Source: Crotalaria pallida (Eukaryota; Streptophyta; Magnoliopsida; Fabales; Fabaceae). From it: a stretch of DNA of 64,000 bases. The stretch covers positions 121,899,001 through 121,963,000 of the forward strand of contig CM075655.1 in the NCBI GenBank assembly GCA_037953625.1, in the 5' to 3' direction. This document shows, piece after piece, positions 1 through 14,249 of the stretch. The notes beneath the pieces are model-generated. The model was not told where the DNA came from, searched no databases, and worked only from the letters and a program-made list of their open reading frames with translations. The first letter of the stretch is position 1, and each line of letters begins with the position of its first letter. A program made the translations under genes and the position numbers.

Positions 1-93
1 GGTGCCCGAAAAACAGTGTATTTGCTATCAATGATATTCATAAATAATTAAACATACAATAATCATTAGTTATTGAATGCATGAAATTTATTA

Positions 94-362
94 CTCCTTC
101 CGTCCCTAATTATAAGGTCCTCTTAACACTTTTATTTTGTTCCTATTTATAAGGTCTTTTACCAATTTTCAATGAACATTAATTATTTTTTTCCACAAAC
201 ACTCATATTTATTTAACACTTTTTAGATTCCCAATAATATTAATAGGGGTAATTTTGAAAATACATATAAAAAGTTCACATTTCCAACACAATTAACTAA
301 ATTATTCTACTTTGTTAATGGACGTGAAATCTCCCAAGAAGACCTTCTAATTAGGCACGGAG
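94..362. mobile_element. Stowaway-like MITE
   Basis: The ends are inverted: CTCCTTCCGTCC on the left and GGCACGGAG on the right, next to TA dinucleotides. The interior closely matches the element at 19294-19578 and the one at 52728-52980 (shared blocks around ATTTATTTAACACTTTT and AATAGGGGTAATTTTGAAA). It is a short non-coding DNA transposon of the Tc1/mariner-type MITE class. The right border is slightly decayed. Confidence 0.7.
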
Positions 363-1869
363 TTAATATTATTTAGTGTTTGTGCAATGACACGTGCTTG
401 TTGGAGGGCTTTTTGTCTCTCCAGAAATTACATCATGATAATGTTTTGTCAGATCATGCTCGAGCCTCCTTCAGTCCTTTGAAAAGCCCCGGGCATTTGT
501 TAGAACAGAAACCTCTATATTTCCAAAATAAAAAAATAAAAAAAAAATCAGAAAATAACACATTTGCATCATGATCTTGACAACATAACAGGCCCATACA
601 AGCGGGTCTGATCATAGTCCTCAATACTGGGCTTATCGGTTATCATTGGTTAGCAGGATTTTATCGCATACAAAATAATGTTACGTTGTTAGTTCTAACA
701 AATCCATCTAAAATTTATCCTAATTATTTTTTTTATAAGAAATTTATCCTAATTATTGATATATATAAATGATAGGCTGATTTATTAAAAAAGATATATT
801 AATTTTCCTTACCATATGGCTGTATGGCATATGCATCACTCTCATTTGAGACTACAAGAAAGAAAATATTAAGACACCTATGAACTCCTGAAACGGAAAG
901 TATTTCCATTTTTTTTTTACTGTTTTTTCAGCTTTTGAAAATATGTTTGGTTTGTGATTTTCCTTTTTACATTTCCTATTTCCTATTTGTCCTCTTTCCT
1001 TCTAATCTTATCTTGAATGTGAACCTTTCCGTTGAATTAAACAAAATCTGGAATGTTCAAGACAAACATGCGGTTATGCTGGTCTCATCAAAGTAGTGCA
1101 CAAAACTGCTCCAACAATTTTCCCAAATCGAAAGTCTAAACAAGCAATTCAGAAGATGACAAGAAAACAGTTCAATCTCTATCCAACAATGCTATCATTT
1201 GCTGATAAAATATCACTGTCAACGTTGAAAATATTGATATGATAAGCTATGTCCTAGCTTAGTATGTATGTTAAAATTAATACATATGTTTGTGGTTGAT
1301 TTTTTTTTTTTGAAATGGTTTGTGGTTGATATACTAAGCAAAATTAGTATTTTAAAATTTTGCATGCTAACCTCGACATATATTACGCTGAGGTTTAAGT
1401 ACTGGACAAAAATATTAATATGTCAAGGAGTTAGCATATGTTCAATTTTAAAATTCGTAAGCTGAACTCTAAATACTAAATGTATGAAGCATAATTCTTT
1501 TTTTTTTTTTTAAAAAAAAACACAAATAAAAGCATTTTAGAAAAAAAAAAATTAAATTTTGGAGGTGGGGAAATAAGAAAACTAGATCCCTTGTTGGTTC
1601 CCAAAGAAAAGAACGGAGTGGTCGTCGTGTCATTGCTGAATGCTGATTGTTATCTGTCCAAAATGAAACCCCATTAGATTTAGGAGTTTTGGGCCAACAT
1701 CATGTGATCCTTTGAGCTATCTTGGCAGTCCCCATAAAAAATGAATATATACATCTCAATCATTTTTTTAATTCTAGTTTTATCTTTTTATCCATTTTTT
1801 AAATTGAGATTCAGCACAATTCAAATTGAGATTCTCTCCATTTTTTATCCGGTACTTATATCCAATAAT

Positions 1870-2061
1870 AATTATTTTTTTTTGCATCAAGGGTATCCTC
1901 TAGCTGATAGGGGAAGACTAATCCCCTCTGAGACGTAGAGATCACCGAAGTGGATTTTGTCTCTACCAACAAAGCATTTTCCATGACCACGGCAGAGATC
2001 AAACCCCTGACATCGTGGTTAAAGAACTCAGCTATCTACCAACTGTGTTGAGCCTTGTTGA
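1870..2061 (-). mobile_element. tRNA-derived SINE (same family as 21707-21898)
   Basis: Read on the minus strand, it starts with a tRNA-like head containing an A-box-like TTGGTAGATAGCTGAGTT and a B-box-like GGTTTGATCTC, and ends in an A-run (the T-run at 1868-1880 on the plus strand). It aligns along its whole length with the copy at 21707-21898 but is more diverged, so it is an older insertion. The flanking duplication is only approximate (AATAATAATTAT against ATAATAGTAGTTAT). Confidence 0.7.
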
Positions 2062-3020
2062 TAATAGTAGTTATATTTTTAGTGATATTTAATTTAATAT
2101 TTTAACTATTACTAAATTATTTAATAATTAATATCTAATCCATTTCATATCATCTTGTAATTTTAGTAGTCTACAAATCATTCTCATCCTAAATAAAAGT
2201 GCACTGGTAATTAGACTATTTAATAAATAAAAGTATCCTAACGAATACTCCAATAACACTCGGAGTTAAAAAAAAATACAAAATAAGAAGATCCCTATTA
2301 AAAAAAATGGGAAAATAGTTTGTACACTTTTACACTGTCAGCACATCATCCATTATCCAAGGGTTTATGATTATTGACTTTTAAAAAAATAATGCAAATG
2401 AATAGTGAATAATGTACCAACCGTGTAAAAAATTTTACACTATCAATACACATATATTAAACACGACATTTTCCTATATAAAAAACACTAAATAGTACTT
2501 TATCTCTGTTTCAAAAATATAATAAAAATTTTAAAAGAAAATGCTAGTAATAAGTAATGGCAAATGCTAACAAGTGCCCTTAAGACACTTGTTAAAGATC
2601 TTAATGGAGTAAAAAGGTCTTGGAAAATGCATTTTTTGAAGTTTTCGAGAGAAGAGTAAACATGGACTTATGATTATTTTTTCATTCTTTGTAACCTTAA
2701 CAAGTGCCCTAAGGGCACTTGTTAGCAAGACCCATAAGTAATAAGTAGTTAAGTGCGATTAAAAGTATTAAAATCGTATTTTTTTTTAAAATTTTTGATA
2801 AAAAAAAAAAGTTAGGCTTGTGATGTTTTATGTTCTACTTATAAGAACTTATGTCATTTATAACAAAACCCTATTTTAAAAAGCCAAAATAAATAAGGGA
2901 ATACACATTAAAATGTGTTGTCTAATAAACCGACCAACAATTTATTAATAATTAAATATATCATTCATTAGTTATCGAATCACACATCACAATATATGAT
3001 TTTTAAACATTTTTATTAAT

Positions 3021-3289
3021 TACTCTCTCTGGTCTTATGTATAAGATCATTTTGGAGTTTTAATTTTGGTCCTATTTATAACATTTCATTTTACTTTTCA
3101 ATAACATTTAATTACTTTTTTCCAAAAACACCCCTATTAACTCTACACTTCTTAGAGTCCTAATAATAATTATATGGGTAGTTTTGAAAAGTATATCAAA
3201 TTTTTACATTTTCAACTCTAAGTTTAATTACATTCCTTAGTGGAAGAGAAACTCCCAAAAAGATATTATAAATAAGACCGGAAAGAATA
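3021..3289. mobile_element. Stowaway-like MITE
   Basis: The left end TACTCTCTCTGGTCTTAT pairs with the right end ATAAGACCGGAAAGAATA as an inverted repeat. The interior resembles the 22616-22894 and 20181-20502 elements (GGAGTTTTAATTTTGGTCC, then ATATGGGTAGTTTTGAAAA). It is non-coding. Confidence 0.65.
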
Positions 3290-4479
3290 CATATTGAGAT
3301 TTTATTTTACGATAATAATTTTTAGAATTTTTTACCAATTTTTGTTAGAAACGAATGAGTATTTTCTTGAATACCACCAATGTTTATGGGAAAACGGTCT
3401 TTTCCCTTGATTTGCGATAATTCATGGGGAGATATTTCATGAAGTTGTTACTATTTTATTATTTATTTTTTTTTTAGGAAAATGATATCATCAACGCTAA
3501 AAAAATTTAAAAGAAGTAATACAAGTATAATTTTTTATTAAGAATATAAAAGAAGTAATATAATTTTATATAGAAAAATGTTGCATTTATTATTAAGAGA
3601 AACGTACAATTGACTTAGTTTTTTAAAGAACAATTACTATTTTTTTAACTACTTTTCCTCAATCTTAAGCATTGAGTTTAATATAAACCCTTTTATTAAT
3701 CCGTTTGTTAAATAAACCCACAAATCAATAATTATAATTAATACAATTATTTTTTATAATTTTTTTCATTTTTAAAATTTATTTCTCTATTAATTATCAC
3801 TAATATTATCACAAAAACTGTTATTTCCACCACTAACTATTTTTTTAATTTTTCATATTAAAGTATAAATTAAAAAAATAACTATTAATATACTTGTTAA
3901 ACTTTAAAAAAAAAACTACTTAGGAAAAAGAAAATTTAAAAATTACGGATAAATAAAAACGGAAGAAGTACACATACCTCAATTTGCATCAAGTGATAGT
4001 GCCTCATAGTGGTAGTAGGTGAGTTCAAGAAAACTCCACGTATAAGTGCTGTAATAGAATTTGAATTCGTAAAATATTTTATATTATAAGGCTCTTAATT
4101 AAGCTGATGATTGAGTTGAATATACGTAGATATAGATCAGCTGTTGAAGATGACCGTGAACGTGAGGCCACAAGCAGTTGCTATCCATATTTGACTAATG
4201 AAATAATTAAGTGGCAATTGATAATTGATGGGCAGTATTAATGTATTAAATCCGAGCGTTGATAGTAATTGAGGACGCAATGTTGAGGTTATTTGCAATC
4301 TCCAAAAACAAAAATCACATTTTGTCTAACAAAAAAAAACCAAAATCACATTTTGATTATAATTGGACTATATTGGCCAATTTTTTCCCCAATATTACAT
4401 AATTTAATTATTTTGGAAATCTTCCGTATTGTAATCGCAATCTCTATTTAAAATCATAAATAATATTTTATCCCCTTTT

Positions 4480-4753
4480 TATTGTAGGACATTTTTTAGA
4501 AGATTTTTTTGATTCTAATTATAAGTCACTTTATATTTCTTATGCTTTATTTATTTATTTTTTCTCTTTTTTGCTTTTATTAAATACTTTGGCTATCTAT
4601 GATTTTTTTATTCATTAATTAATATAAATTTTTTTAATAAAAGTTGAGAGTAAAATTATAATATTATAATACATTCTTATATAATTCATAAAAATTAACT
4701 ACTTTCGTATAATTCGATTAAATATGTTATTATATACTAATAAAGAACGGAGC
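4480..4753. mobile_element. Degenerate Stowaway-like MITE
   Basis: The interior (AATTATAAGTCACTTTATAT and the later block ending in AAGAACGGAG) matches the element at 9912-10210. The left inverted end is eroded, so the border is approximate. Confidence 0.5.
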
Positions 4754-7735
4754 ATTGTTCTATCAAATAATTGTATACAATCTAATTCCCTTTACAGGCC
4801 GACAAATTAATTATCCAACCCAGGACATGTGTCTTTAGGTTATTGAGGACAAATTAGTAAGGGCATTACGTGTGCGCACACGTAGTAAACATACAAAATC
4901 TACATAAAATCAAACCATCAAAAGAGGTGAACTAAACATGGAGGACTTTTCACAAAGCTACTTTGATTCTGTGTCCACGCATGAGCTATATATCCCTTTT
5001 TGTTGCTTTTTTAAGTTCCAAAATGTATACATTTGATATTACATACTATATGTGCATGTTTCGTTTTCATTTTCCTTTCCACCTTTCATTTTCTTTAACA
5101 AAATTGGCCCCTTCACCACGCTAGGGTTTAACCAAGAGAAAAGACCTACTACTAGATGATGACCAGATATGTCCAAGGACAAGGAGAATAAGCAAATTAA
5201 ATATTTATTAAAAGTACTTAAATAGAAATTTCTATACATTTACATAGCTTTCACACACTGATGTTGTGTCCTTGATCACCCATCTAAAAATTTGTAATTA
5301 AAAGTATGATGGTTATATTATGGAGTTTGAGTTCAATAAGGGAGTTGAATGGGGGCCCTCATGCCATGATGATGGCGATGGATTAAAATCAGTGATGAAA
5401 GCGATGATGAGGAGGCAGGTTAGCAGTTTCCAGGAAAGTGCATGTGTCCTCCTTTTCCGGGAATTAAAGACCCTCTCAAAATATTTATTGGTCCACAACA
5501 TTATGAGTGAAATGAGGAGAATTCAAAACCTTATTATGTTATCCCAAATGAAATCAATCTATATCTAATTTAAATTAGTACTGTATTTTGTTTACTAAAA
5601 GTATTGCTCATATAGTAGTTAGGAACCTTTAATTTGTCTCATTATTGAATGCTCTAGTGTTCATTCATACCATGATAGCGTGGCTGACCAACAAAGCTTG
5701 CTAGGGTTTTAATCATTGTCATATGAAAAAATATTTACTGATGAAAGGAAAATGCAACTATGATACTTTTTCTTTTCCTAAATGTAATCACTATTTGTAT
5801 TTTGTCTTGTTTTTTTTTATTAAGCATCATATCTATTTTATTTATAACATTAGTTATTAAAAAAATGCATATTTAAGAATTTGTTCTTACTCTACAATTA
5901 TTCTTTACCGTGTGTTTTAAAACTTTGGACAAATTTGTAATTATATTTTTATATTGACAAATTTAATATTATTATTATATATTTCAATCTATTTTTTTAA
6001 TTCATGTGAAAAATATTCATAAAATTTATTTTAAAAAAAACCAATTTTTATATTTTAAAAAAGACTCCTATTGAATTGGCTATCGTATAAGATACCATCA
6101 ATACACACCAATCATGACAGCGTGCGTGGAACGTGTATATATATATGGTGTATGGAACATCTTGAGCGTTGTCAAAAGATCTGCACCGTTGATTGTGAGC
6201 ATAAGGAACCTGAGATGACGTGTGAGGTTGAATATGAGGGCTTTTTCTGGGTCCAGGTTTGTGGCAAATTAACCAAAAATGAGGGAAGGAAGACCTTAAA
6301 AGTAAAATCCTATATTTAGATTTTGAGAGAGAGAGAGACCCATTCCCATTTGCCATCACGTGGAGTTGTGACCCACCGGTCCCCCTAAAGGCAAAGCATC
6401 TCACGAGACGGCACCATATAATTATCAATCAGCTCTCTCTATTTCTTTCTCAATTACCTTAGCTTGTTTTTTCAAAGCTGAATCATCCGTTCCTTTCTTT
6501 CTAGACAAGGCCCTCTTTCTCTCTCCCACCACCCGTATCTCCCTCATTCAATCCCTCTTTAAAGCAACTGATTTGCAGACAGAAACACGTGAGCTAACTT
6601 CCCTATCCACACCTTGGACCTTTCCTAACTTAATCATAACTTCCCATCTAACTCACACTTTTTTTAATCATTTTTTCATATAAACAGACATAATGATATG
6701 TATCATTATAAAAATAAAATAAAAATTTGCTTGCAATTTTTTTATGAAGATGACATGATATAGGATACAGTATTTTAATTTCCTCGTTAATAATTGGCTT
6801 ATAATTAACACTTACTATATTTTTATGTAATTAGTAGAATTTTAAAGCTAATTTAATATCAAAATTATATCATTATATAAATGTAAATATCTATGAATAT
6901 AATCATTATTCAACTGCCAAGCATTCTTTGAGTACTTTATTGTATTACTTTTTTTTTCATTGTTTTTTCTTGTGCATAAATACCGTTAGTTTTCTGATTT
7001 CGTTCAACTATGGTAAACTATTATTAAATTAAACCCAGCATATGAAAATAATTTTGACGGAATTTAATAAAAAGAATACTACTGGAGCAATTAGTTAGCA
7101 GAACTCAACTTCGATTTCTCAAATTATGTATAGTAATACTTTCCGATTTGTAAAACTGTTATAAAAGTAAAAGTTGTTATCACTTTAATTGAATCCACGT
7201 CAAAAGTTTTTATAATCAGTCTATTAAGAAGTAGGAACATGTTAACTAATGCGATCTTTGAATGGAGAACGAAGTCAGATTAATTAGCACCCAAAATCCG
7301 CCAGGGACCTTTTTCCTTTTTGATAAAAGGGAGAACAAATTAAACAGTTATATATTCACAAAATATTAATTAATTAGATATGTATATCTCATATAGTAGT
7401 GATCATTTAGTCATATACACGTAATTTCAAAGAGAAAAATGAACAATAAACAAAAAAATAGTGATCCTTCATACAGCGATGTCTTCTATAATCATTTATA
7501 AACACATACAATAATAAAGGAAAGGAGAACCAAAAAGTAATTTTAATCAGCAGTTACTATATTTTTCTACAGTATTAGAAGTTAATTACACTGTTTTCCT
7601 TCCCTAGCTATATATTAATCCCTCAACCATAAAAAATACAATGGTTGTTGGAAACACTATTGTTTTTACTTTTTTTTTTTTAGTTTCATCACTTTTTTCC
7701 CTTTAAGGTGAAAAGTGAAAACTAAGCAAGCATAA

Positions 7736-9542
7736 TCAACATGCTGCAGAGTAATTGGTGAAGGGATTATAGAAGTGAGGCTTGGGAGCCATGGAGAAAG
7801 GGCTCTTGTTGGAACCGCCATCGCCGCCGACGCCGCCACCGATTCTCTCGCAAGAGGGACACATAGAGAGAGTGGCTGCAGGCATTGGCATGTATAAGGG
7901 CTGTGACTGTTTCAGTGTCTTCAGCTCCTGCAGCTCCTTCTTTAGACGACGGTTCTCATCTGTCAATGTTTCACAGCATTTCTTTAAGAACTCGCAGTCC
8001 ACCTCTGTCTGCTTCAGCTTTGTTCTGTTACAACCAATTAAACAACCAAATTAAAATCTTAATCACTATGCACTAACTCGCGCACGTCATCTAAATTTGT
8101 CAAAACCGTGTTCAACTACTACAATTTGAATATGGAAAAACTTTCTAATTTGTCATGCAGGACATGACCATCAAATAATAATTTACTAAAACTAACACTA
8201 AATCATCATGCCACACATACGTTTATTATTAATTAATTTGTGATTGATAATCATCTATGTCTTTTTTAATTATCTATATAAAGTTATAAACACGTAACAA
8301 CACATCCCCCCTGGATATACGCTATTTATCCAAAATACAAATTTACCTTTCAACTTCACATATATTATTCGATTTATATTTGAATTTTGAACACCATAAA
8401 AGAACCAAACAAACTACTAATCCAGACTAGAAGAAAAATAAAATCACAACGATGATAAAGTTCTTCCTGAGATCTTGTTAATGAAATTTTTGCTTATAAA
8501 AAAAGTTTTCCTTGATAATTTAATGAAACCTCAATTTACATACAGTACGTGATACTAGTAATATTTAACTACAGAGTAATGGATAATCGGATATACTATC
8601 TCATATAATTAGTGTGTCTTAATTACGAACTAAAAAAACATGGTTTCCCTTAAATAATCTGCTTAATATAGAGGTGGTGCTGATTTTATTTTATTTTATT
8701 AAAATCAAAACTGAAGATACCTGGCTCTGCGATTCTGGAACCACACTTCAACCTGTCGTGGCCTTAGATTTAGCTGTCTGGCTAAAGCTTGCTTCTGTTT
8801 CTGTAAAACCAGTCATAGAGAACAAGAATATTAATAAAGTTGTTAAAATTTGTGAATTTTCACAAATTATTATATAAATATAAATAATTGTATAGACATA
8901 TATATAAGCTAAGGACAGAAAAAGAGAGATTCATTATATTATAATTTTGTACGTAGATTATAATAAGTAGTTAATTATTACAGGATTGAGAGTGCTGTGT
9001 TGTTTGAAGCTCTCTTCAAGCAGTGCTGATTGTTCTTTAGTAAGCCTGAGTTTCTTTCTGACATTCATGCCTTCTTCATCTTCATCACTCACTCTTGAAG
9101 AAACCCTCTCTGCCAACTCTGCCTCCGCCTCCAATTCTTCAGAGCTAAGATCCCTCTCTCTCTTCACCACTCTGCTCCCAGAGGAGAAAGAGGAAGCAAT
9201 GCTGTGAGGTGAAGCCTGAGTACTGGACAACTCAACAGGGTCCTCACCATAGGCTTTGTTATTCCCATCTAGTATCTTATTTTTGGACACCACCACATGT
9301 TGGTTCATCAGCTGGTAATTACTCTCACTCGAGAGACCCAACGTTAAAGATGGCTCATCATCAGCCTTATTGGAGATGAAACTTGAGAAATAAGGCTTGG
9401 TTGGGATGGGCTTAAGAAGAGAAAGATGTTCATCAACCATGGTGGATGGAGGTGGAGAAGTGGTGGTGGTTTCTTCTGTGGCCAAAGAAAGCCCTAAAAC
9501 AAGATGAAGGCCTGAGTTATTGGCATCAAGATCATGACCCAT
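7736..9542 (-). CDS. HAT22: Class II HD-Zip transcription factor, HAT22/HAT9-like
   Basis: Three coding exons on the minus strand: 9542-8982, 8800-8721 and 8024-7736, all with GT-AG junctions, giving 309 residues. The N-terminus carries an EAR-type repression motif (alternating leucines L12 to L20). The homeodomain starts near residue 162 ([18 protein letters not shown]), continues through exon 2 ([11 protein letters not shown]) and passes directly into a leucine zipper starting LKQTEVD. After the zipper comes the CPSCE motif that defines class II HD-Zip proteins, and the protein ends [12 protein letters not shown], very like Arabidopsis HAT22/HAT9. Intron positions inside the homeodomain fit the family. 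Known role of the family: nuclear transcriptional repressor acting in hormone, shade and organ-development programmes. The ATG is the first in frame and gives the conserved N-terminal leucine motif. Assignment to HAT22 rather than HAT9 or a close paralogue is inference. Confidence 0.93.
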
Positions 9543-9840
9543 TTGAGAGAAGAGAGAATATAAGGGGTTGGGAGAGATGGTGTTTGAGATAGAAAATTAG
9601 ATGGTTCTACTTCTATGGTTTAAAGGGTTCATGGGATTAGAAGGGTCTTAATAAGAAGGGTGGGGAGGGAGGGAGGGAAGGAGAGAATGAATGATGAGAC
9701 TTTTCTGTGGGGGCGTTAATTGGGTGAGTGGGTGGGTGGGTGGCTATGATTATTAATCAATGGGAGGAATGAGTAGAGAAACGAATCTTGATTTTTGCAA
9801 ATTATGAAAGTCCCCTGTATATCTCTTACATAGTACATAG
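9543..9840 (-). promoter_or_regulatory. Upstream region of the HAT22-like gene
   Basis: Directly upstream of the minus-strand start codon lies a purine-rich block on the plus strand (GGGAGGGAGGGAAGGAGAG, about 9663-9686) followed by short GGGT repeats (9720-9742). It would be a CT-rich leader for the gene. A weak TATA-like TATATC lies near 9815. No factor-binding site can be assigned with confidence. Confidence 0.35.
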
Positions 9841-12800
9841 GTTGACCATTGTTACCTCCATTATACTCACTCCCATCCTTAAAAGTATTATAAGAAAAAA
9901 ATAAAGACTTAGTATTCCTTCCGGTCCTATATATAGGTCACATTCTAGAAATTTTTTTTGTCCTAATTATAAGTCACTTTATATTTTCTATGTACCATTT
10001 ATTGATTTTTCTCTTTTTTGCCCTTATTAAATGCTTTGACTATTTAGGTATTTTTTGTTGTTAATTAATGAGTACAAAGTTTCCAAGAAAAATTAAGAGG
10101 ATAAAATTGTAATGTTACAATATATTCTCATAGAATTCATAAAACCAGTCACTTTCCTTGGTATGTGTAATTCGGTTAAGTATACCCTATAATAAGGACC
10201 GGACGGAGTACTAATTATCTTGGTATCAAATATAATAAAAAGTTAATTAATTTTTTATTTTTAATACAATTATTCCTAGAAAGTTTTAATTTTATTTAAT
10301 TTTTGTTTTATTCTCAATAAAACTTTTTTAAAATATATACTTTTTTTAGAATTTTGAAAAAAAATTAAATGTATTTAACTAACTTTTTTAATAAATGTGA
10401 TTTCGGTTATTTTTTTATAATAAAAACCGAAGGAAGTATATGATGATTTATGATTTTAAAATTATCTATTTTGCTAATTTTTTTCTTAATTATTTGTACT
10501 ATTCAAAAATTTAAAGTGTAATAAGTGCTAGTATAATTTATGTTTATATCTACTATTTAATATAGTATTTTGATTTAGGTAATTAATTGAGAAAAATAAT
10601 AATTTAAAAAATGTATGTTAGGAAAAAATATAATTAATTTATTAAAAATCAAAATAATCATTAAATTTTTCAAAATGTGTGTTTTTTTAAAAAATTTGAT
10701 AAATAAATAGAAACATATATAAAAAGTATATTATCATTATATTTGACGGCCTTTTAAAATGCCTTCTCTTTCTAATGCTGGTTGGCAATATCCCGCAATT
10801 AATACGCAAGTGCAATGAAGAAGAATATATACTTCCTTTTTTCCTTTTCCCCTTTTTTAAAAAATAAAAATAAAAATTGAAATACGAAATTCATGTTAAA
10901 TGGAGTTTTTTTTTTTTAAAGGACTTGTTAAATACCTTGTCTTACATCGATCATCATGTGTAAAACTTTAAATATATACTGTACCATATTTATAAGAAAA
11001 AGTATGATCCAAGAGTAGTATTCATACTAACCTACTAACATTTGTCCTTCTTTACCTTCTTTAAATAAGGACAATCCTTAAAAATAATTATCTGTGTGGA
11101 GATTTTTTTTTGCTTATTTGAGAATTGACCCAACAATTCTTAAATTTGAGGAGGAACTATTTAAATGGTGAAAATATGGAGGGGAGGAAAGAGAAAAATA
11201 CACTAGCAGTTAGTTGTGGTGGTTTTTTGTCTCCAATATTCAACTCAAATTGATGGACATAGAATATTGAAATCCAAGTTTCATCTTTGGTGATATCATT
11301 TTTCCTCTCCCCGTTAAAAAAATTTAAAAAAAAATTGCCTATTAAAAAAGTCGTGGTGATTTTTATCTATCTTAAAATATTATGAGTTTGTGATTCATTT
11401 AAGGATAAAAATTTTATCCATGGATGTAGTGGGAAATTATAATTGATAAAGTTCTTAATATTTAGTGAAGTGTAAAAAAATATAAAATAATAAATAAAAC
11501 CCTTTTATAAATAAAAATTATGAATGCATGTGGATACTCCAAAATAAATGACGTGTCTACGAAAAAAGTGATTTGATATTTCTTGAAATCTCGCGTGATG
11601 ATATTTGGTAGAAGATCGATAAAATATATAAGAGGTGATAATGTTAGATTTTTACGTTTTTATATGAGAATGATACCTTTTGGTGTGAAATCACTCACTC
11701 ACTTTCCTCTTTTTATATCCTTATTTTCAAGGGAGGACACAGCGTATTTTACATTTTGTGCCATTTTATACAGCAAATTGTATAGATTAGTGAAAAAAAT
11801 TATAAAACATTTTTTTTTAATTCAATTTATTTATTTTTATCCGGTTCATACACTTTGACATGTGAAATGACACAAAATATGAAAAAGTTGATATTGACTC
11901 TTCTTTTAACTAATGATATTTTTTTAGATAAGAAAAAAAATTTATCAACTAATGATATTCATGAAAAACCAATCATATCTTCGACAATAATGTTTATATA
12001 CTCATGTATCACATACATTCTTTATAAATATTTTTTGTTCAACAAAAAAAATAAAATTTTTGTCTCATCTTATATTTCACAGCTATGTCATACTCAATTT
12101 TTGGACAATAATTATTTTTTTTAAACGAATCAATAATAAAAATGAATAACACATCATTGAATCACACAAAATGAGACAGAAAATGTTATTCTGAGCTTCT
12201 CATAATCACATTTCCGATAATTTGCCGAAAACATGCATGCTACTACAAAATGTCACGTAAGTATCACCATCAACAATTCAACATGTACACCAAATATCTT
12301 TATACTATTATTATTAGATTAGTGATGTTTTTATGTATTTTATTTTATTTACATAACATTGTGGTAATTATTTTCAATATCTACCTTATTTTCATTTTTA
12401 AAAAATACAAAGATTTAATATGAATAAGAGTTATGTAAAAGACTAAAAATATACTCCATCATTTCTCTTATTATTGTGACCACAGTTTTTTTTAACCACG
12501 TACCCTTCCTTGTACCCTTCCTTGCGTATGTAGTAGCTTCACTATACATTGTACCAATTATTGGCCCCGTTAGTCCCGCTTTACTTCTTTTTTTGGTTTT
12601 TAAATATTTGCTTTACTTCTTTACTCGTGTCCCAATTTTTTTCTTTCATCTTGTTCACGTCTTAATTTGCTTTCCTCATAAATTGACACATAGTATATTA
12701 ACGATAAATGAGATACTCCAATGATAAACAACGCGTATGCATTGGTACTACTCATCCAAAGATTACGTAATTTCCGAAAATAGATATTACTATAAGAAAA

Positions 12801-14249
12801 GCGAAAAAATAAGAGCATGATTGGAAATAGGTGATGCATTATGTGTAGGTGACAAAGTTGTATAACCATGTAACAGACCCACATGAACTGTCTCCCACTA
12901 CATACCTGGTAGAACTAGTAAGAGATGGGTACCATGTCACTTTGCTTACCAATCTTGCATACTTTTTAATGAATGAGAGGAATGTGAGGGATGGTTGGAC
13001 GGTTTTTTCTCAAGCTAATTATGAATGCGTAGATTAGAAAGGGATGTGCACTATTTGTTTGTTTCCAATAGAAAAAGAAGATAAAAGAAAAGTAGGTAAA
13101 AGACACAATTGGAGTTTCAATGAGTTATAATGCTGCCAGAATATGATTCGTCAACAAGAATCCGGATCTTTGCTTAACTAGAAAGTTGATGTGGAGTGTT
13201 TGGGACCTACTTCTTGTGTATTAGTACTATAAGCACTTCCAATAATGCATTGTCGGCTATGCTGAGCAGAAGTTAGGTCACCCATAATTGATGATCATAA
13301 ACCTAATTTATTTAATTAATTAGCACCAAAATAATGGCGTCAACACCAGTTCCTACTGTATCTATGTACAGTAGTACTATACATTGATGCATAGCTTACT
13401 CCCATGCCATACTAAAATTTATTTTCTCATCATCTATATATCTAGTGGAGTATTGTTTTCTTGGATATGAGTTAGTTCATGCTTATTTAGCAAGCATCTT
13501 CTTTCGTTAAGCAAAAATGAATGGGATTAAAGGGGCCCAATGCAATGGGTGCTCAACCATAACTAACATAGGGAGAGAAATGAAAATGATATAGTACTAA
13601 TAAGACCAAGCGAGAACGCCAGCTAAATAGAAGATGGAATACACAGGCACGGGTTAACACACAAATGAGCAAAGTCATATATAAGAATTTCCAACAGCCT
13701 TAGATAAAATAAATCCATTTCCAAATTAAAATTTAACTTGGATCAAGTCTATTATCTGCAATAAGATTGAAACAAACACCGAATTGAAGTAAACCGAGTC
13801 ATCATTTCTCAACGGTGATAGAGACCAGACAATTGAGAACCAAAGATTTAGCAAGCATTTTTCTTTGATTAATCTAAAATAGATTTGCATTTAATTTAAT
13901 ACATAGGGTTGCACACAGCTCATAATGAAATTATCATAAATTCACTCTGGATTAAAAAAAAAAAATTAATGTGTTTCTCAAGACACGTTTTAATTACTCC
14001 CCCGTTTTAAAATATAAGAAAAAAAACTAAATCACGATAATAGATTATTAAGAAAATTAGTTGATTGTATTTAATTTTCTCAAATTTATCAAAAATAGAG
14101 GTATTGTATTTTAGGAAAGTAGTATTGAGAATGAAACAAAAATTAAATAAGATAACAATTTTCTAGATATGTTTTACGAAATTAATATTGGGAATGAAAC
14201 AAAATTTAAGAAGATTAGTTATTTTTGCTTATATTTTAAAAAAAAAAAG
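9841..14249. other. Intergenic region without a supported gene
   Basis: AT-rich sequence with one recognisable MITE (9912-10210). Frames such as 11583-11858, 12476-12724 and 12849-13037 have no recognisable family, no splice logic and composition like the surroundings. I see nothing else I can name. Confidence 0.6.
9912..10210. mobile_element. Stowaway-like MITE
   Basis: The ends TATTCCTTCCGGTCCTAT and ATAAGGACCGGACGGAGTA are inverted copies. The interior matches 4480-4753, so the two are members of one subfamily. Confidence 0.7.

Larger units (their letters stand above)
1..7735. other. Intergenic region without a supported gene
   Basis: No reading frame here resembles a known protein and none has convincing splice context. 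It holds Stowaway-like MITEs (94-362, 3021-3289, 4480-4753) and a SINE (1870-2061). A less AT-rich stretch at about 6060-6600 has a G-box-like CACGTG near 6358, a GA run near 6325 and CT-rich sequence to 6560. It looks like promoter or untranslated-leader sequence, but no coding exon follows it. A 62-codon minus-strand frame at 5313-5501 has a hydrophobic stretch (LLTCLLIIAFI) but no recognisable family; I do not call it a gene. Confidence 0.6.

Noticed and set aside
5313..5501. Possible small secreted peptide gene on the minus strand
   Set aside because: It has an ATG and a hydrophobic stretch, but no cleavage-site context, family motif or promoter support. The opposite strand is equally open.
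6048..6428. 126-codon minus-strand frame
   Set aside because: Opposite-strand frames are also open, composition is not protein-like, and nothing matches a family. It looks more like regulatory or leader DNA.
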